A stretch of 64,000 bases of DNA, taken from positions 2,903,001-2,967,000 of the forward strand of contig NZ_CP054918.1 in NCBI RefSeq assembly GCF_013364195.1, given 5' to 3'. This stretch comes from Streptomyces sp. NA04227 (GTDB lineage: Bacteria > Actinomycetota > Actinomycetes > Streptomycetales > Streptomycetaceae). The notes beneath the pieces are model-generated. The model was not told the DNA's origin, did not search any database, and was given only the letters and a program-made list of their open reading frames with translations. This document shows, one piece after another, positions 51,901-60,487 of this stretch (position 1 is the stretch's first letter; each line of letters starts with the position of its first letter). Position numbers and translations under genes: made by a program.

Positions 51901-52636
51901 CGCGCGGCGTATCGCGGTGGTCCCGCTGGTCGACGAACGGCCGCTGCGCTACCAGGACTGGGTGGCCAAACGCCGGGAAGTGGTACGGGAGTTGAGCGGC
52001 GGCAAGTGCGGCTATCTGCACATCCCCGACATGGGCGGCTCGGGCTGGGCGCAGTTCAACCGGGACCTCCGTATGGAGGTGTCCCGCCCGGCCCTGATCG
52101 TCGACGTACGGGGCAACGCGGGCGGGCACATCAGCGAGCTGGTGGTGGAGAAGCTGACCCGGACGATCCTCGGCTGGGACCTGACCCGTAACGCCCAGCC
52201 GGTCTCCTACGCCTCCAACGCCCCGCGCGGCCCGATCGTCGCCCTGGCCGACGAGGCCACCTCCTCCGACGGCGACATGATCACCGCCGTGTTCAAGCTG
52301 CTCGGCCTCGGCCCGGTGGTCGGCAGCCGTACCTGGGGCGGCGTGGTCGGGATGACCGGGCGCCACCGGCTCGGCGACGGCAGCGTGATCACGGTGCCGA
52401 TGAACGCCGCGTGGTTCGACGCGTACGGATGGTCCATCGAGAACCACGGCGTGGAGCCCGACATCGAGGCCCTGCGCACCCCGATGGACTGGGCCGAGGG
52501 CCACCACGCCCAGCTCGACGACGCGGTCTGGGTCGCCCTCGACCTGCTCGCCAAGGACTCCGCCGCCTCACCCCCCGACTACAGCGCCGTCCCCGACCGC
52601 CGCCGCCCCAAACTCCCCGCCCGCAAGGACAGTTGA
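48902..52636 (+). CDS. Tricorn protease homologue (S41 family)
   Basis: 1244 aa from GTG 48902; about 160 residues longer than usual. Beta-propeller repeats (FPHLSGDLLCFATEDDLWL, HPRFSPDGAHLAFT, GDIWLVDELTADSRPRRL) are split by a low-complexity insert (about residues 425-580). A second propeller, PDZ (EGSALTHVDGRPVDPV) and core domains follow. Catalytic tetrad positions are visible: Ser-His in GTSHAYV (about 898-899), Ser in TSSDGDM (about 1121-1122) and Glu in SIENHGVEPD. Cytosolic giant peptidase degrading proteasome-type oligopeptides. Monocistronic; terminator at 52710. Confidence 0.93.
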   Translation: MSDATDETAARAENTPGYLRFPHLSGDLLCFATEDDLWLAPLTAEGAPAGRAWRLTVDRTKVSHPRFSPDGAHLAFTTWRSLDPEIHVVPVAGGPARRLSYWGSVDTRVCGWTPQGEILALSSHGQPFSYFAWAYKVPTDGSPGGKLPWGPVSDIAISELDGEEKTLLLTGKPPHEPAAWKRYRGGAMGRLWLHGQRLLPSLDGHLEAPMFVGGRIAFLSDHEGIGNLYSVLPDGSDLLRHTDHDAFYARNAASDGHRVVYQCAGDIWLVDELTADSRPRRLDIRLGGPRAGRRSYQVPAALHVDSLAVDTTGRASAVTVRGSLYWLTHRDGPARSISDIPGVRVRLPEMLGDEGQIAYVTDAGGEESIEISFLPRATGDWPPRRLATGELGRVVEMVSDPTGERLAVATNDGRLLLVETSAEVQGEEMVVGVGELGGGSGDGGAGSEEAGSDEAGGGGAGSGSTSEGGGSGEAGSGGPGSGRPGTGNPGTDDPGTGDPGTGDPGTGDPGTGDPETGDPGSSDPGTDQPGTDEPPTTTPPDPATSTSTSAPTSDPNPAPPPDPATPPPPPPQPPTPVTELIRSINGPVRDLAFSPDGAWLTWSHPGIGRSLRQIKMARIKDRTIVDVTNGRFEDENPVFTSDGRFLAFLSWRGFDPVYDVHTGDLSFPLGCRPYLVPLSSATMSPFALSPDGRPVAGGLDLGGAAVGDGTVHVEVEGLENRVVPFPVAASKYSALSAVTGGGLVWLRWPISGALGETFVNPTDTSGRPTLEHFSLSKSSKRELPGHLDWFAVSGDGTRLVVLDEGELRSVSAVDPGDPDSTVWIDLRRIMHEVHPPAEWRQAFDEAGRIIREYFWEPDMCGIDWPAVLDQYRPLVERVASPDEFADLLREVLGELGTSHAYVSPARRNEGPPHYQRAIGLLGANLVARDDDWIVSRILPGESSDSKARSPLAGTGIREGSALTHVDGRPVDPVAGPYPLLAAAGGTTVELTFRPEEGGGRARRIAVVPLVDERPLRYQDWVAKRREVVRELSGGKCGYLHIPDMGGSGWAQFNRDLRMEVSRPALIVDVRGNAGGHISELVVEKLTRTILGWDLTRNAQPVSYASNAPRGPIVALADEATSSDGDMITAVFKLLGLGPVVGSRTWGGVVGMTGRHRLGDGSVITVPMNAAWFDAYGWSIENHGVEPDIEALRTPMDWAEGHHAQLDDAVWVALDLLAKDSAASPPDYSAVPDRRRPKLPARKDS
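50353..50500. repeat. 15-bp repeat in the tricorn propeller linker
   Basis: Units of the type gggaccggcgatccY, drifting at both ends, encode (G/E)TGDP repeats. They form the core of an insert that begins with Gly/Glu/Ser-rich and ends with Pro/Thr-rich sequence (about 50180-50635). Confidence 0.85.
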
Positions 52637-52709
52637 CCCGCAGGGACGGCCGCCCCGTAAGGACGGACGGCCGACCCGCGAGGACGGTTGGGAGGTCCGG
52701 ACACGACGA

Positions 52710-52739
52710 AGGGCACACCCGGCGATCCGGGTGCGCCCT
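52710..52739. terminator. Bidirectional hairpin between tricorn and small gene
   Basis: AGGGC-A-CACCCGG / CCGGGTG-C-GCCCT with loop CGAT, one mismatch, 13 pairs in all. It lies between convergent genes ending at 52636 and 52798, so may serve both. CGTACGAGTC words repeat three times at about 52742-52780. Confidence 0.78.
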
Positions 52740-52797
52740 CGCGTACGAGTCGCGTACGAGTCACGCACGAGTCTCGTACGGGCTCACGCCCCGCGGC

Positions 52798-52983
52798 TCA
52801 CGGCCGCTCGCGCTCCGCGGCCCGCTGACTGTGTTCCTCGCGCTGCTCCGGGCGCCCCTGCGCCTCCTCGCCACCGCGCTCCGCCGGACGGCCCGCGGCC
52901 TTCTCCCGCGCCTCGTGCATGTGCTGCTTGCCCTGGGCGGCAAGCCGCTCCGCCTTGTCCCTGAACTGCTCCCTGATGCCCAT
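52798..52983 (-). CDS. Small hydrophilic protein
   Basis: 61 aa from ATG 52983 with GGGAGTGA 5 bp upstream; the frame extends to 53148 without support. MGIREQFRDKAERLAAQGKQHMHEAREKAAGRP is a charged amphipathic helix of the type common in small Streptomyces proteins of unknown role; the tail is Glu/Gln/Arg-rich. No domain recognised. The 284-bp gap to the SDR gene (52984-53267) contains its promoter and the 21-bp repeat. Confidence 0.68.
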   Translation of the reverse strand: MGIREQFRDKAERLAAQGKQHMHEAREKAAGRPAERGGEEAQGRPEQREEHSQRAAERERP

Positions 52984-53233
52984 CTGTGTCACTCCCGCTG
53001 GTCGGTACTCGGGCCCGACCAGGTTTTCACGAATGGACATATCACGCATTTCGATCAGCGGGGGCGGCTCCGCACCCTGCCCATCCACCGTACAGATCAA
53101 GGGAGTTGAAGGAGCTGGAGGGAGCTGGCGAAGGCCGGACCGCCCCACAAACGGCGGAAGCCGCGACCGCCCCCACAGCAGCCACGGCTTCCACGCCTCA
53201 CGGGCGGGGCGGCATCACCCCGCCGGGCCCCAT

Positions 53234-53275
53234 TCTGTTGGACCTCTCAGCGCGTCTGTTGGACCTCTCAGCGCG
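53234..53275. repeat. 21-bp perfect tandem repeat spanning the SDR stop codon
   Basis: tctgttggacctctcagcgcg twice (53234-53254, 53255-53275). The SDR stop codon at 53268-53270 lies in the second copy, so the duplicated copy repeats the last codons and stop just downstream. Confidence 0.92.
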
Positions 53276-54155
53276 CGGACCCGCTCGTCCGCGCCTTCTC
53301 GTCGGCCTCGCCGCCCGCGCCGACCAGGCCGAGCGACACACTGTCGAGCTTGTCCTCGAAGGCGCGCAGCCGGTAGGGGGCCGCGACGCCGAGCACCGAC
53401 GGCAGATAGCCGCGGATGGACTGCATGCCGCGCAGCCACCACTGGGCGTAGACGTGCGGGGCGCGCTTCTCGATGCCGGTGACGATCCGGTCGACGGCGG
53501 GGCCGAGCGGGTACGTCTTGTTGGCGGGCCAGGGCAGCGTCTGCCGCATCTCGCGCATCACGTCGTCGCGGTCGGCGCCGCGCACCATGTCGGTGTCCGT
53601 CCAGGACAGGTAGCCCACGCCCACCTTGACGCCCTTGCTCGCGACCTCGGCGCGCAGGCAGTGCGCGTAGGCCTCGACACCCGACTTGGAGGCGCAGTAC
53701 GCGGACATCAGCGGGGCGGGCGTGATCGCGGCGAGCGAGGCGATCTGCAGCAGGTAGCCGCGGCTCTCGGTGAGCGCGGGCAGGAAGGCGCGGCCGGTGA
53801 CGGCGGAGCCGATCAGGTTGACCTCGATCACCCGGCGCCAGGACTCGGGGTCCGAGCTGACGAAGGTGCCGCCGCTGGCCACACCGGCGTTGGCCACCAC
53901 GATGTCGACCCGGCCGAAGCGCTCCTTGACCTGCTCGGCCACCCGCGCCATCTGTACGTGGTCGGTGACGTCCGCGTACCAGTGGTCGGCGTCGGTGTGG
54001 AGCCGTCCGGCGACCCGCTTCAGCTCCTCCTCCTCCAGGCCGACCAGCGCGATCTTGGCGCCGCGGGCGGAGAGCTTGCGGGCGAGCAGCTCGCCGACAC
54101 CGCGGGCGGCTCCGGTGACGACGGCGACCTGTCCGTCCAGACTTCTGCGGCTCAT
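53268..54155 (-). CDS. SDR family NAD(P)-dependent oxidoreductase
   Basis: 295 aa. Classical SDR: VVTGAARGVGELLARKL, DVTDHVQMARV, NAG in VVANAGVASGG, Ser in LLQIASLAAI, and catalytic YCASK in SAYCASKSGVEAYAH. The C-terminus (YAQWWLRGMQSIRGYLPSVLG) resembles SDRs of the monooxygenase-linked mymA-type operon. Its start overlaps the hydrolase stop by 4 bp (ATGA). Likely oxidises or reduces the alcohol or ketone partner of the monooxygenase pathway. Confidence 0.92.
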   Translation of the reverse strand: MSRRSLDGQVAVVTGAARGVGELLARKLSARGAKIALVGLEEEELKRVAGRLHTDADHWYADVTDHVQMARVAEQVKERFGRVDIVVANAGVASGGTFVSSDPESWRRVIEVNLIGSAVTGRAFLPALTESRGYLLQIASLAAITPAPLMSAYCASKSGVEAYAHCLRAEVASKGVKVGVGYLSWTDTDMVRGADRDDVMREMRQTLPWPANKTYPLGPAVDRIVTGIEKRAPHVYAQWWLRGMQSIRGYLPSVLGVAAPYRLRAFEDKLDSVSLGLVGAGGEADEKARTSGSAR

Positions 54156-55072
54156 GCGGCGGCCTCCTTGGAAGGCAGGTACTCGGTGGTGATGTCACGG
54201 ATACGGTCGTTGACGGCCTCGGGCGCCTCCACGGGCGACATGTGGCCGACGCCGGTGAGTTCGAGGAGACCGACGCAGTTGGGCAGGGTGGCCACCAGGC
54301 CCCGGGCGTTGACCATCGGGGTGAGCCGGTCCGCGTGACCGGCGATCACGGCGGTGGGCACGTTCATGGCCCGTACGTTCGCGGTGAGATCCAGGGTACT
54401 CATCATGGCGCCCCAGGCGTGGCGGGCCTTGGTCGGGCAGGCGTGCACGATCCGGGCGCAGGTGTCGATCCGCTCGCGGGACGTTCCCGGGCCCATGGTG
54501 GCGTACCGCAGGGCGGCCTTGGTCACCGGTGTGACCGGGCCGAGCGGCAGCCGCGAGGTGAGAATCTGCCTGGTCAGGAAGGTGTGTACGCGGCCCTTGG
54601 GCATGACGATCACGGTCGAGTTCCGCGGCAGATCGGTGAAGCCGGTGCTGGCGAGCACCACCGCCGCGGCGTGCTCGCGCACGGCGGGCCGCCGGCTGGC
54701 CGCCATGATCGTCATGCCGCCCATGGAGTGTCCGACGAGCACGGCCCGCTCGCCCGGCGCGAGGGTCGTCCGCAGGACGGCTTCCAGGTCGTCGGCGAGG
54801 GTGTCGGGGGTGTAGCCGCCGGGCACGTGCGGGCTGCCGCCGTGACCGCGCTGGTCGTAGGCGATCACCCGGTGGTCGCGGGCGAGGTCGCGGATCTGCT
54901 CGTTCCAGAAGGCGATGGAACAGGTCCAGCCGTGGACGAGGACCACGGTGGGCGCGCCCTCGGGGCCGAAGACCTCGGCGTGGAGCGTCGCGCCGTCGGC
55001 CGACAGGGCCGTCACCCGGCGCACCGGCTCGGGCACCCGCGGTCCAACGGTGCGCTGCGCGTCGCGGCTCAT
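54152..55072 (-). CDS. Alpha/beta hydrolase
   Basis: 306 aa from ATG 55072, overlapping the monooxygenase stop by 4 bp. HGWTCSIAFWNEQI is the oxyanion-loop region, VGHSMGGMTIM has the nucleophile Ser, ADRLTPMVNARGL the acid and GVGHMSPVEAPE the His. Middle gene of the FMO-hydrolase-SDR operon; would cleave the ester formed by a Baeyer-Villiger oxygenation. Confidence 0.92.
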   Translation of the reverse strand: MSRDAQRTVGPRVPEPVRRVTALSADGATLHAEVFGPEGAPTVVLVHGWTCSIAFWNEQIRDLARDHRVIAYDQRGHGGSPHVPGGYTPDTLADDLEAVLRTTLAPGERAVLVGHSMGGMTIMAASRRPAVREHAAAVVLASTGFTDLPRNSTVIVMPKGRVHTFLTRQILTSRLPLGPVTPVTKAALRYATMGPGTSRERIDTCARIVHACPTKARHAWGAMMSTLDLTANVRAMNVPTAVIAGHADRLTPMVNARGLVATLPNCVGLLELTGVGHMSPVEAPEAVNDRIRDITTEYLPSKEAAA

Positions 55073-56637
55073 GCGGCGGCCTCCTGCTTCTTCGTCGTAC
55101 GGGAACGCTTGCCTCGCGCCGACCCGCCCTTGCCGCCCTCGACCGCTGCGGGCTTCGCGGACGGGCGGATCACGGCGTACTCGGCGAGGTCCACCCGCCG
55201 GGTGGCGTTGCGGAACTCGGTGGTGGTGCCCGGCCAGATGGTGGTGTTGCGGCCGGAGGCGTCCAGGTACCAGCTGACGCAGCCGCCGGTGTTCCAGACG
55301 GTGCGCTCCATGCGCCGCTGCACGGACGCGTTCCACGCCTCGACGGCCTGCGGGCGGGCGTCGAAGGCGGCCCGGCCGCCGAGGACGTCGAGCTGGCGCA
55401 GATAGTCGGCCATGTAGTTCAGCTGGGACTCGATCATGAGGATCATCGAGGAGTTCCCGAGGCCGGTGTTCGGGCCGATGATCGTCATCCAGTTGGGGAA
55501 CCCGGTGGCGGTCGCGCCGCGCAGCGAGGCCTGGCCGTGCTCGGCCCAGTTCTCCGTCAGGGTGCGGCCGTCGGCGCCCACCACCCGGTCGGCGATCGGC
55601 ATGTCGGTGACGTGGAAGCCGGTACCGAAGATGATCGCGTCGACCTCGGCCTCGCTGCCGTCCGCGCCGACCAGCGTGGAGCCGCGCACCTCGCTCAGAC
55701 CGGAGTCGACCACGTCGACGTTCGGGCTGGCCAGGGCCGGATAGTAGGTGTTGGACAGCAGGATGCGCTTGCAGCCGATGCGGTAGTCCGGGGTGAGCTT
55801 GCGGCGCAGTACCGGGTCCTTCACGGCGCGGCCGATGTTCGCCTTGGCGAGGTTCTCGATCAGGCCGAGTTCGTTCGGGCGCTTGGTGAACGCCTGCACC
55901 TGGAGCTCGCGGATGCCCCACAGGACGCCGCGGCGCAGCTTGGTGCTCGCGGGCAACTGGCGGTGCAGCCAGCGCTCGACGCCGGTGATCCTGCGGTCCA
56001 TCCGCGGCATCACCCAGGCCGGGGTGCGCTGGAAGAGGGTCAGCTGGGCGACGTCCGGCTGGATCGCGGGCACGATCTGGATCGCCGAGGCTCCGGTGCC
56101 GATCATGGCCACGCGCTTGTTGCGCAGCTCGAAGTCGTGGTCCCACTGCGCGGAGTGGAAGACCTTGCCGGGGAAGGTGTCCAGGCCGGGGACATCCGGG
56201 ATCTTGGGGTCGGAGAGCGGTCCGGTGGCCGAGACGACCACGTCCGCGGTGAGCGTGCCGCTGGAGGTCTCCAGCTCCCACCACAGGTTCTCGTTGTCCC
56301 AACGGGCCAGCTTCAGCTCGGTGTTGAGACGGATGTGGGGGCGCAGCCGGAAGACGTCGGCCACGTACTCCAGGTACTCCCAGATGTGCTCCTGGCCGGA
56401 GAAGGTGCGCGGCCAGTCCGGGTTCGGCGCGAAGGAGAAGGAGTACAGGTGCGAGGGCACGTCGCAGGCGCAGCCCGGGTAGCTGTTGTCGCGCCAGGTG
56501 CCGCCGACCGCGCCCGCGCGCTCCAGGACCACGAAGTCCGTGATGCCCTCGCGCCGCAGCCGCACCGCGGCACCGAGCCCGCCGAAGCCGGAACCGATCA
56601 CTGCCACCCGTACGTGCTCACGCTGATGCTCGCTCAT
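55069..56637 (-). CDS. Flavin-containing monooxygenase, Baeyer-Villiger type
   Basis: 522 aa from ATG 56637, with GAGGAGGAG 5 bp upstream. FAD motif VIGSGFGGLGAAV (15-20), the Baeyer-Villiger fingerprint FxGxxxHxxxWD at 155-166 (F155, H161, W165, D166), NADPH motif GTGASAIQ and a final GTGFHVTD. Resembles MymA/EthA-like enzymes, which insert oxygen next to a ketone or oxidise sulfur. First gene of the operon. The 193-bp gap to the MerR gene contains AGTTAACT (56703-56710), a possible regulator site. The C-terminal tail is Lys/Arg-rich. Confidence 0.93.
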   Translation of the reverse strand: MSEHQREHVRVAVIGSGFGGLGAAVRLRREGITDFVVLERAGAVGGTWRDNSYPGCACDVPSHLYSFSFAPNPDWPRTFSGQEHIWEYLEYVADVFRLRPHIRLNTELKLARWDNENLWWELETSSGTLTADVVVSATGPLSDPKIPDVPGLDTFPGKVFHSAQWDHDFELRNKRVAMIGTGASAIQIVPAIQPDVAQLTLFQRTPAWVMPRMDRRITGVERWLHRQLPASTKLRRGVLWGIRELQVQAFTKRPNELGLIENLAKANIGRAVKDPVLRRKLTPDYRIGCKRILLSNTYYPALASPNVDVVDSGLSEVRGSTLVGADGSEAEVDAIIFGTGFHVTDMPIADRVVGADGRTLTENWAEHGQASLRGATATGFPNWMTIIGPNTGLGNSSMILMIESQLNYMADYLRQLDVLGGRAAFDARPQAVEAWNASVQRRMERTVWNTGGCVSWYLDASGRNTTIWPGTTTEFRNATRRVDLAEYAVIRPSAKPAAVEGGKGGSARGKRSRTTKKQEAAA

Positions 56638-56829
56638 CGGCTCCTCCTCGCCGCCCCACAAAGCTGCCAGTAACCGCTGGCACAATCGGAGCGTAAGGCA
56701 GAAGTTAACTGATGGGTAGGGGTCCGGCTGATAAAAGTTACCGCCGGTACGACGACTGCGGTTCCCACCGGAATCCGGGGTCGTCCGGCACGGGCGCGGG
56801 CTTCACAAGGGCTCACTTAGGCTGCGGGG

Positions 56830-57633
56830 ATGGCGATGGAAGAGCGGCAGTACCGGATGGAAGAGCTGGCCGAGGAGGCGGGGATCACCGTCCGCACCCT
56901 GCGCTTCTACCGCGAGCGCAGGCTGATTCCGCCCCCGCGCCGCGAGGGCCGCATCGCCTGGTACGACGAGCGGCACCTGCTGCGCCTGCGCACCATCGCG
57001 GCCCTGCTCGAACGCGGCCACACGCTCAGCGGCATCGCCGACCTCGCCGCCGCCTTCGACGCCGGCCGCGACGTGGGCGACCTGCTCGGCCTCGGCGCCC
57101 CCACCGAGGAGACACCGGTCCGCCTCACCCCCGAGGAACTCGCCACGTACTTCGAGGGCGAGATCAGCCCGGAGAACCTCACCGCCGCCATGGACCTCGG
57201 CTACGTGGCCACCTCGGGCACCGAGTTCGTCCACGTGAGCCGCCGCCTGCTCGACCTCTCCTCGGAGCTCGTCCGTACCGGCATCCCGCTGGCCGACATC
57301 CTGGCCACCGCCCGCGCCGTACGCGTCCACGCCGACGCCCTGGTCGCCCTCTTCGCCGACCTCGGCCTGGCCCACACCTCCCTGGAGGAGGTCCAGCGCC
57401 TGCGCCCGGTGGCGAAGTCCGTCGTCGAGGCGGAACTCTCCATGGCGATGGACCGCCGCTTCGCCGAGGAACAGCTCAAGCGGCGGGAGGCCGACGGCGG
57501 GCGGGCGGAACCCGAGCAGCGGGTGGAGCCGGAGAGGCCCGTGAAGGCGGGCGGCAGGCGGGAAAAGCCGGGCGGGCGGGAGAAGGCGGCCAGCCTGGAG
57601 AAGCCGGTGAAGCGGACACGACGGAGCAAGTAG
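56830..57633 (+). CDS. MerR family transcriptional regulator
   Basis: 267 aa from ATG 56830 (ATG 56836 possible). N-terminal MerR HTH: YRMEELAEEAGITVRTLRFYRERRLIPPPRREGRIAWYDERHL. A longer effector region follows with TPEELATYFEGEISPENLTAAMDLGYVA, no Cys metal motif. The C-terminal 45 residues are Lys/Arg/Glu/Pro-rich. Divergent from the monooxygenase operon and probably its regulator. Confidence 0.9.
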   Translation: MAMEERQYRMEELAEEAGITVRTLRFYRERRLIPPPRREGRIAWYDERHLLRLRTIAALLERGHTLSGIADLAAAFDAGRDVGDLLGLGAPTEETPVRLTPEELATYFEGEISPENLTAAMDLGYVATSGTEFVHVSRRLLDLSSELVRTGIPLADILATARAVRVHADALVALFADLGLAHTSLEEVQRLRPVAKSVVEAELSMAMDRRFAEEQLKRREADGGRAEPEQRVEPERPVKAGGRREKPGGREKAASLEKPVKRTRRSK

Positions 57634-57720
57634 CGGGCCGAGCCCCGGGGCCCGCGCCCGGCACCCCGGCCCTGGCACCCCGGCCCTGGCACCTCGCCCC
57701 CGGCACTCCGGCCCCGGCAC

Positions 57721-58518
57721 TCAGCTCCCGTACGTAACCGTCACCGGCGCGTGGTCGGACCACCGCTCGGCGTGCGTGGCGGCGCGCTCCACCCGCCCCT
57801 TGAGGGCGCGGGCGGCGAGGCCCTCGGTGGCCACGTGGTAGTCGATGCGCCAGCCGGTGTCCCGGTCGAAGGCCTGGCCGCGGTAGGACCACCAGCTGTA
57901 GGGACCGTCGACGTCGGGGTGCAGCCGCCGCATCACGTCCACGTAGCCCCCCTCGCCGAAGACGCCGTCGAGCCACTCCCGCTCCTCGGGCAGGAAGCCG
58001 GAGTTCTTGCGGTTGGCCCGCCAGTTCTTCAGGTCCGCCTCGCGGTGCGCGATGTTCCAGTCGCCGCAGACCAGGACCTCACGGCCGTCGGCGGCGGCAC
58101 GTACCCGCAGCGCGTCGAGATGGGCGCGGAACTCGGCCATGAACCGGACCTTCTCGTCCTGGCGCGGGGTGTCCACCTCCCCGGAGGGCAGGTAGAGACT
58201 GGCCACCGTCACGCCCGGCAGGTCCGCCTCCACGTACCGCCCGCTGGTGTCGAACTCCTCGGACCCGAACCCGATCCGCACCCGGTCCGGCTCCCGGCGG
58301 GTGTACAGCGAGACCCCCGCACGCCCCTTCGCGGCGGCCGGGGCGTGCACCACGAACCAGCCCTCGGGAGCGCCTGCCTCCGGCGGCAGCTGCCCCGGCT
58401 CGGCGCGCACCTCCTGGAGGCACACCACGTCCGACTCGGTCGCGGCGAGCCACTCGACGAAGCCCTTCTTGGCGGCGGCCCGCAGCCCGTTCACATTCAC
58501 AGAGGTCACTGTCAGCAC
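57721..58518 (-). CDS. xth: Exodeoxyribonuclease III (AP endonuclease)
   Basis: 265 aa from GTG 58518. Motifs: SVNVNGLRAAAKKG, CLQEVRAEPGQLP (metal-ligand Glu), LYLPSGEV, VCGDWNIAHREADLKN (Asp/Asn), and SDHAPV at the end (catalytic Asp-His). Repairs abasic sites and degrades 3' ends. ExoIII family; Streptomyces usually carry several copies. Downstream gap 57634-57720 has ccctggcaccccggc repeats. Confidence 0.92.
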   Translation of the reverse strand: MLTVTSVNVNGLRAAAKKGFVEWLAATESDVVCLQEVRAEPGQLPPEAGAPEGWFVVHAPAAAKGRAGVSLYTRREPDRVRIGFGSEEFDTSGRYVEADLPGVTVASLYLPSGEVDTPRQDEKVRFMAEFRAHLDALRVRAAADGREVLVCGDWNIAHREADLKNWRANRKNSGFLPEEREWLDGVFGEGGYVDVMRRLHPDVDGPYSWWSYRGQAFDRDTGWRIDYHVATEGLAARALKGRVERAATHAERWSDHAPVTVTYGS

Positions 58519-58655
58519 GACGGGAACCCTAACGCCCGCCCCTGTCGTCGCCCCGGCGTACTGTGTCCCCGCCCCCGGGCACCCGAAATATCACCCCGTA
58601 GATCCGTAGATCACTCACCCCGGCTTCGCCGCTGCATAGAAGTACGATACTCCGC

Positions 58656-59156
58656 ATGGATATACGTCTGGACATACGTCAGGTCGCCTTCGACCACCCC
58701 GACGCCGTCAAGCTCAACGACCGCGTCCAGCTCGAGTACCAGGAGCGCTACGAGGACGAGGGCGACGTCACGCCCCTGGACCCCGGGATGTTCGCGCCGC
58801 CGCTCGGGCTCTACCTCGTCGCCTACGAGGACGGCACCCCGCTGGCCACCGGCGGCTGGCGCTCCCAGGACGAGAACGACCTCGGCTACGCGGACGGCGA
58901 CGCCGAGATCAAGCGCATGTACGTGGTGCCCGAGGCACGCGGCCGCGGCCTGTCCCGGCTGCTGCTCGCCGCCCTGGAGGAGGACGCCCGCTCCCGGGGC
59001 CGCGTCCGGATGGTCCTGGAGACCGGCACCCTGCAGCCCGAGGCGATCGGCCTGTACGTCTCCTGCGGCTACGAGCCCTGCGCCAAGTTCGGCCACTACC
59101 GCTTCCACGAACTCAGCCTCTGCTACGCCAAGTCCCTTACCGCAAGCGGGACATGA
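58656..59156 (+). CDS. GNAT family N-acetyltransferase
   Basis: 166 aa from ATG 58656; a GATACT element 4 bp upstream of the ATG suggests a leaderless mRNA. EIKRMYVVPEARGRGLSRLLLAALEEDARSRG contains the acetyl-CoA motif RxxGxG/S, and LETGTLQPEAIGLYVSCGYEP is motif B. Substrate unknown. Acidic loop YQERYEDEGDV near residue 28 is typical of this subgroup. Confidence 0.9.
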   Translation: MDIRLDIRQVAFDHPDAVKLNDRVQLEYQERYEDEGDVTPLDPGMFAPPLGLYLVAYEDGTPLATGGWRSQDENDLGYADGDAEIKRMYVVPEARGRGLSRLLLAALEEDARSRGRVRMVLETGTLQPEAIGLYVSCGYEPCAKFGHYRFHELSLCYAKSLTASGT

Positions 59157-59223
59157 GCCCGGCGGGCCCGGGTACCGAGCGCGGCCCGCGAGGCGAAGGC
59201 GGCACAGCCCATAGGGTGACGGC

Positions 59224-60222
59224 ATGACGAACCCGGACAGCCGCGAGGGCCACGACGGCCGCGGCACCCCAGCCACCGTCACCCCCGCCGCACCCCGGAT
59301 CCTCTACGGCTGCATGGGGCTCGGCGGCGCCTGGGACCGGACCCCGTACGGCCCGGCCGAGATCGACGAGGCCGAGGCCGCCGTACAGGCGGCCCTGGAC
59401 AGCGGCATCACCGCCTTCGACCTCGCCGACATCTACCGGCACGGAAAGTCCGAGGCGGTCTTCGGCGAGGTGCTCGCCCGTACGCCCGGACTGCGGGAGC
59501 GCATCCTCCTGCAGACCAAGTGCGGGATCCGTCTGGCCGAGGGCGAGCGGCCCGGCCACTACGACCTGCGGGGCGCGAGCGTGCTGCGCCGCACCGAGGA
59601 GAGCCTGGCCCGGCTGCGCACCGACCACCTCGACGCCCTGCTCCTGCACCGCCCCGACCCCCTGGCCGACCCCGCCGACCTCGGCGCGGCGCTGACCTCC
59701 CTGCACCGGCAGGGCCTGGTCCGGCGGTTCGGCGTCTCCAACATGAACGGCGCCCAGATCGCCCTCCTGCGGGAACACACCGAAGTCCCGCTGGTGGCCA
59801 ACCAGTTGGAGATGAGCCTGGCCCGCCGGGACTGGGTGGAGTCCGGAGTCCTCGTCAACACCACCGCTGCCACCGGCAACGGCTTCCCCGCCGGAACCCT
59901 GGAGTACTGCCGCACCCACCACATCGCCCTCCAGGCCTGGGGCCCGCTCGCCCAGGGCCGCTACACCGGCCGCCAGGAAACCTCCGAGGAACAGGCCACG
60001 GCACGACTGCTGCTCCGCCTCGCCGAGCAGTACGACACCACCCCCGAGACCGTCCTCCTGTGGTGGCTCCAACGCCACCCCGCCCACATCGCCCCGGTCA
60101 TCGGCACCGCCAACCCCACCCGCATCCACGCCTGCCGCGACGCCGCCCTGCGCACCCCGCCGCTCACCCACGAGGAGTGGTACGAACTGTGGATCACCGC
60201 ACGCGGGGAGCCACTGCCCTGA
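59224..60222 (+). CDS. Aldo/keto reductase
   Basis: 332 aa from ATG 59224 with AGGGTGAC 4 bp upstream. TIM-barrel AKR with catalytic tetrad positions in FDLADIYRHGKSE (Asp, Tyr), QTKCGIRL (Lys) and LLLHRPDP (His). NADPH motif GTANPTRIHA at the C-terminus. Close in layout to the YdhF/Tas-type AKRs, DLRGASVLRRTEESLARL. Substrate unknown. Downstream is the heptamer repeat. Confidence 0.93.
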   Translation: MTNPDSREGHDGRGTPATVTPAAPRILYGCMGLGGAWDRTPYGPAEIDEAEAAVQAALDSGITAFDLADIYRHGKSEAVFGEVLARTPGLRERILLQTKCGIRLAEGERPGHYDLRGASVLRRTEESLARLRTDHLDALLLHRPDPLADPADLGAALTSLHRQGLVRRFGVSNMNGAQIALLREHTEVPLVANQLEMSLARRDWVESGVLVNTTAATGNGFPAGTLEYCRTHHIALQAWGPLAQGRYTGRQETSEEQATARLLLRLAEQYDTTPETVLLWWLQRHPAHIAPVIGTANPTRIHACRDAALRTPPLTHEEWYELWITARGEPLP

Positions 60223-60267
60223 GCCGAAACCTTGCCCCCACCCCCTCGATCCGCTAAGGCGACCATG

Positions 60268-60362
<95 letters not shown>

Positions 60363-60487
60363 GGGGTGGGGTGTTGGCGGTTGGCGAGGCGCGGCGTCGG
60401 CGGTGTGCGGCGGCGCTGCGGCGGGTGCGGCCGATGACCTCCGTGAGGTACCAGGCGACCGTCGCTGGGTAAACGTCCGGGGCGGCC

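Noticed and set aside
48692..52507. Minus-strand open frame of 1271 codons opposite the tricorn gene
   Set aside because: High-GC antisense frame with no conserved motifs and biased composition; the plus strand has the full tricorn signature.
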